A stretch of 64,000 nucleotides of DNA from Daphnia carinata (taxonomy: Eukaryota; Arthropoda; Branchiopoda; Diplostraca; Daphniidae), in NCBI RefSeq assembly GCF_022539665.2, contig NC_081334.1, forward strand, positions 7,782,424 through 7,846,423, in the 5' to 3' direction. Made by a program: the position numbers and the translations under genes. Shown here one piece after another: positions 60,197 to 64,000 of this stretch. The notes under the pieces are model-generated. The model saw only the letters and a program-made list of their open reading frames with translations, was not told where the DNA came from and did not search any database. Every line of letters starts with the position of its first letter. Positions within the stretch are counted from its first letter, which is position 1.

Positions 60197-61767
60197 TTCA
60201 TTTTTTTTAAAATTTATTTAGTCCGGCCCGCAATTTTTATTCGTAATGGATTGATCCATTTCCGTCCGTCCCGATCTGATGTAATTAAAGTTTTCATATC
60301 TTTCCGGTTGTTGTAAGAAAAAGAAAGAAAAACAAAAACAAAACAAATGTTAAAGATGTCGAAGGCGAGTAACGAACTGGCGGCCATCTCTGTTTAAAAG
60401 ACCTGAGCGGCGGATAATGTTTTTGTTTAGTTTCACCCAGTCACGGACGTTACTGGAGCTCTCTTTTTATTTCCCTCTCTAATTCGCTGTTTTAAAAAGA
60501 TGATTTGGCAATTTGTGATTGCAAATAGCAATGAACAAAGATGAATTGTTTTATGTTTTTGTTTTTGTGGGATGTAAACTAGACGACGAAATCAACCATC
60601 GTGCTTTTTGAATTTCAAGTTGTTCGGAGGGCCGACAGCTGGTTTGCTATTGCATTGAACTTACAAATCCTTTTTTTTTTTTAATAATTATTATAATAAC
60701 GAAAAACATTTCGTTCTTCTTTTGTCTATTCTCCGATACGATTAACACTTTGCTTGAGTTCATTTCATTGTATTTTTGTATGTCGATGTACAGACCTAGT
60801 CAGATGAAACCGCGTCTGCAATTTTTTTTCTCCCTGTCGCCTGTTTGTTGCCTGATGATTTTGACGGTACGTTTTCATTTGAGACTGTTAACGTCCAACA
60901 TGTATAATAATCGAATTTTTTGTAATCTCGTATTTTCTTGTTGATGTTGACGTTTTGGCTCTGCCTTCTCCCTCCCACATCTTGACCCCAATTTACTGTT
61001 CTCATTGAATGATTCGCTAATGTACCTATTAAACGCCTTTAATCGGTTCAGTTTTGTTTGTCGACTGACACTATCCTAATGGCTCCTCTCCTCTTCGCAA
61101 GACTTACCGATACCTTGAGTACGTTGCAGTACTTTCTACTGGACGCAACCCGCCCCTCGATGTCGGGCAAGCTTTTAGCCAGAAAGACAGGATTACAAGT
61201 TCAATGGATTTTGGCCTTGTTTTTTTCCACCGTATTTCGCAATGCAATTGAAGCAGTACGTATTGAAGTTTCTTCACGTCTGTTGGCACTAATGGCTGTG
61301 TTACAAAAAAGGAACTTCACAAGAAAGGAAGGAGAGTATACGAATACAATTAGGCTAATATGTTACTTGGATGGAACATTGCAGAACAGTTACTAACCTA
61401 AAGTCATTGCTTTCTAGGAAGAAAACAGTCAAACGCAAAGGATATCCATGTATTTGAATGGTAAAATTTATAGAAAACTACAAACAACCGGTTGGACGGT
61501 TACAAAACGTCCACTGCCAAAAACCAGAGCAACTGGTTCGCATTAATATTCTAAATTGAATCTCAAAATCGTCGCGATTTCTTCAAACTCTGTGGCATGT
61601 AAGTTTCTTGACCATCATGTCACTGACATTCATCCACTTGTCAGCAATTTTCGGTTAGCCGTTTCACCAGAGAGCTTTTATACGGAATACCTTCTGGAGG
61701 GAATCAAACTGAGCTCATGTATCATCGTCCTCTTCGGAACTCAATTGACATTAAGCGACGAAAACAT
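60197..61767. other. 3' flank of the SLC6 gene and intergenic DNA
   Basis: No canonical AATAAA close to the SLC6 stop; AATTAAA near 60280 and ATTAAA near 61027 are possible signals. A 112-codon frame at 61058-61396 has no recognisable domain and no splice logic; I leave it unassigned. Confidence 0.45.
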
Positions 61768-61886
61768 TTTATTATAATTTCCAATAAATACGATAGTTAA
61801 ACAATGAGTCTCTAAATTAGTATTGATAACTAATTTTGTGCGAAAATACGATTACAGCATTGCCTTCCCGTGGAGATGCGAAATAA

Positions 61887-62306
61887 CTAGGAGGGATGAC
61901 CGGATGCAGGAGTGATACTCGGACGGACAAGGCACATGGCCTCTTCGTACGTTGGTGGTGACTCGATGTCTTGGTCATCGTATCGAAGTGGCTTGGGATT
62001 TCTGACGATTTTGGGAGCGTTTGTTTCCAAATGAATCACATAAAGTCTTTCTGGAATATTTTGCGGAACACTCTGAGGCGAAATTCCCGTGTTACTTTGG
62101 GTACTTGTGCTTAGCCCTCGCATATCTGAACTGTGTCGGACACCAGGATGAGCCACTGCCTGATAATAGTCCCGCAGCAATTGAGATGTCATTCGTTGAT
62201 TACACCTGTCGCTTAAACATTCACCCAAGAAACAGAGGCTCTTGAGGAGGACGACCACTGTCACAGCAACTCCAAGGGCCAGCAAACCAGCAAACAGAAG
62301 GTCCAT
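61887..62306 (-). CDS. Small one-pass membrane protein with PPTY motif
   Basis: Minus strand, coding sequence in one exon, 139 aa. The first 22 residues form a hydrophobic signal-anchor (LLFAGLLALGVAVTVVVLL), then a Cys-containing segment (CFLGECLSDRC), a polar Ser/Thr-rich middle, and SPPTYEEAM near residues 116-124. PPxY motifs bind WW domains of Nedd4-type ubiquitin ligases, so the tail is probably cytosolic and the protein may be an adaptor or be ubiquitin-regulated; this is inference. A 5' UTR intron is likely (acceptor before 62322, donor GTAAGT at 62538). AATAAA on the minus strand (plus 61768-61773) lies 114 nt after the stop. The family is not recognised. Confidence 0.65.
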   Translation of the reverse strand: MDLLFAGLLALGVAVTVVVLLKSLCFLGECLSDRCNQRMTSQLLRDYYQAVAHPGVRHSSDMRGLSTSTQSNTGISPQSVPQNIPERLYVIHLETNAPKIVRNPKPLRYDDQDIESPPTYEEAMCLVRPSITPASGHPS

Positions 62307-62322
62307 TCTTTAAGACCAATAC

Positions 62323-63525
62323 CTGTACAATAAAAGCAAAAGTATTAGAGAGAAATACTTAAAAAGTGAATCCAATGAACGAAGCATCCTTATATAACCT
62401 TCGACATATGAATAATATGCATTTTAAGTAAAGTGTTTGCGAATGTTGATTTGAAAGTTTGAAACTAGGTCACCGGGAAACATCTACTGGTAATTGCATC
62501 GCTTTGTAGGCTGAATAAAATGATGAGACTTTACTTACCCACTGTCACGTCATTAGAATAAACGACGCAAAACTTTATTTTTCCCTGCCACTTTGATTTT
62601 GATTTTAAGACGTCTATACAAGGATGCCATACGCACACATCATTTGTTCAAATGGTTTTGCGCTTTCTTTTTCCCAACTACCAAACTAACTACGTGAGTA
62701 TTGTCGACTGCGCCCTGCCAACGAGTGGCAAAAATTCCATGTTAGTAGAAACGTGAAATAACAATCTCGTTTATGTTACGAAAACATTGCCTTGTGTACT
62801 TAAACGGCCCGGCAACTCAAGCAATCAAACGTGATATGCTTCGTGCATAAGAGCGTGACCAAGAAAGTTTTACCATGCTGAACGTGCATAGTTTTGTCAA
62901 AGACCTCGACGTAGCTCTTGCTGAACGTATTACACTGGAACCGATGGTTAGTTGGTGGGCCTTCATAGTAGGAATCTCTGGCTTTAGCTCACCAGGAGTG
63001 AAAGAGAAAATATGTGAAACAAAAAATTTTGTTAATGGTGCATAGCTGTGGGGAAAATATATCGTAGCTGAAGGGTTTTGGACTTCTTGGATTTTCCACT
63101 AAAATTTCCTTTAGGCATGTTGTTTTTTTGGGAACTGTATCTCTGTTATTCCTTGATCTGCCCTTCTCAGGTTTTTCAGATTCAAATAAAAATATAATTC
63201 GTAGTTATATAGTAATAATTACCCATTATTTTTCAAGCTTGATTTTGTTTTAATGCGTTTATTACAATATCTTTTATGGTTTCGTAATTTGCCATCGCAA
63301 CTCGCAAGCCCGCAACTGCAACCATGCTGCAACTCGCTGAATTCCGTTTGCGTGGCAACAGTGTACTTTCAGATTTCCCGATCACTCCGAGTAGTCTGTC
63401 AACTCAATTTCTGCTTGTCATTTTTAGACTTGTTCGAAGTTTCAATTTCAGCGCTTCATAATGGTAATATCACAACAATATCAATAAGAACCTCGAAAGC
63501 TAAAAAGAAATTATCTACCACTTAC
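62323..63525. other. Upstream regions of the PPTY protein and POMP
   Basis: Contains the probable 5' UTR intron (62323-62538) and leader exon (from 62539) of the minus-strand gene. An open frame continues upstream of the chosen POMP start to 63253 but its composition is unlike POMP. Confidence 0.45.
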
Positions 63526-63956
63526 ATGGAAATTCAGGAAAAATCAATCAACAAGGATAAGTGCTCCATTGGAGTTGAAGCTAATTATGATGTCAAAGAT
63601 GCTATGCTATTTGGGTAAATGCCAAAGTATTAACTGTTATATATTCATTCTTGTAATCTTCTTGTTCAGTGTAAAAAAGAATCGAACTCTGGACAGCTTC
63701 ACCCCATGCCATCCGCTTGAAGTTGCACTGCTAAAGGTAAACATTTATCTAACTTTTGGTGGCTTTAGCTCAGTTTTTATTGATGAAATCCTATGAAAGC
63801 ACTCCCAAAAAGAAGAAGAAATAAATATGAGAATGCTGAGGACTATGCAAGGTATGCATGCTCCTATTAGGCTTCACATGGAAAAGCTAGCTGTGAAAGA
63901 TATTGGACATTTGCCATGTCTTCACCGCCACAATGCACTACTTGATGCACTTACTG
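63526..63956 (+). CDS. Pomp: Proteasome maturation protein, 5' part (cut by window end)
   Basis: Three exons in the window: 63526-63614, 63670-63736, 63800-63956; 104 codons, continuing beyond the right edge after a phase-1 donor. The recognisable parts are HPLEVALLK (HPLEL in human POMP) and INMRMLRTMQGMHAPIRLHM, then LPCLHRHNALLDALTG, matching the conserved C-terminal half of POMP (LRNIQGLFAPLKLQME region). POMP/Ump1 is the chaperone that assembles 20S proteasome half-rings and is degraded by the finished proteasome. The N-terminus is poorly conserved in the family; ATG 63526 gives a length close to normal, while an in-frame ATG at 63253 would add 91 unusual residues. Confidence 0.82.
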
Positions 63957-64000
63957 GTATGAACACATTGACTTTCATTTAAATCATTAATACCGTTTTG

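Overview
The window looks like nuclear DNA of an arthropod, most plausibly a branchiopod crustacean such as Daphnia. Genes have many short GT-AG introns, TATA-plus-TCAGT initiator promoters, and animal housekeeping families (UBE2J1, NSUN4, SLC22, SLC6, POMP). The species is inferred from gene style and was not tested by any search. Exon structures were built by hand from splice signals, reading phase and family resemblance.

Region 1 (about 0.5-30 kb) is a tandem cluster of twelve small secreted-protein genes, called members 1-12 here. All share one design. A short exon 1 (19-43 nt) encodes a signal peptide and ends in phase 1. A short exon 2 encodes an acidic propeptide and ends exactly on Arg in phase 0. 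Exon 3 opens with x-(K/R)-R-G, so a furin site R-x-(K/R)-R is created across the second intron in all twelve. The mature parts are of two kinds: Ala/Gln-rich repeat proteins (members 1, 2, 6-12), most with Gly-Gly-Tyr ends and six with a terminal Cys-x-x-Cys, and shorter Gly/Ala/Ser/Tyr-rich proteins (members 3-5). They look like extracellular structural, silk-like or adhesive proteins; the function is inference. Four members carry the same small stem-loop in the 3' UTR. Members 11 and 12 are near-identical inverted copies in exon 3 only, and members 6 and 9 share a 239-nt identical tract, which points to gene conversion.

Inside the cluster (15.7-17.6 kb) lies an unrelated intronless gene for a predicted one-pass membrane protein with recently duplicated basic/acidic repeats. 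A short relic of the same family, with matching 3' flank, lies at the left edge (547-663), and a decayed extra repeat follows the gene's own stop codon.

Region 2 (30.5-39.1 kb) holds UBE2J1 (minus) and NSUN4 (plus), which are divergent with 292 bp between start codons, followed by a complete 13-exon SLC22 transporter with one probable GC-AG intron.

Region 3 (39.1-60.2 kb) has about 12 kb of AT-rich, poly-T and microsatellite DNA without a recognisable coding exon. It is followed by a 14-exon atypical SLC6-family transporter with very long N- and C-terminal tails.

Region 4 (60.2-64 kb) holds a small minus-strand one-pass membrane protein with a PPTY motif, and the first three coding exons of POMP (proteasome maturation protein), cut by the window end.
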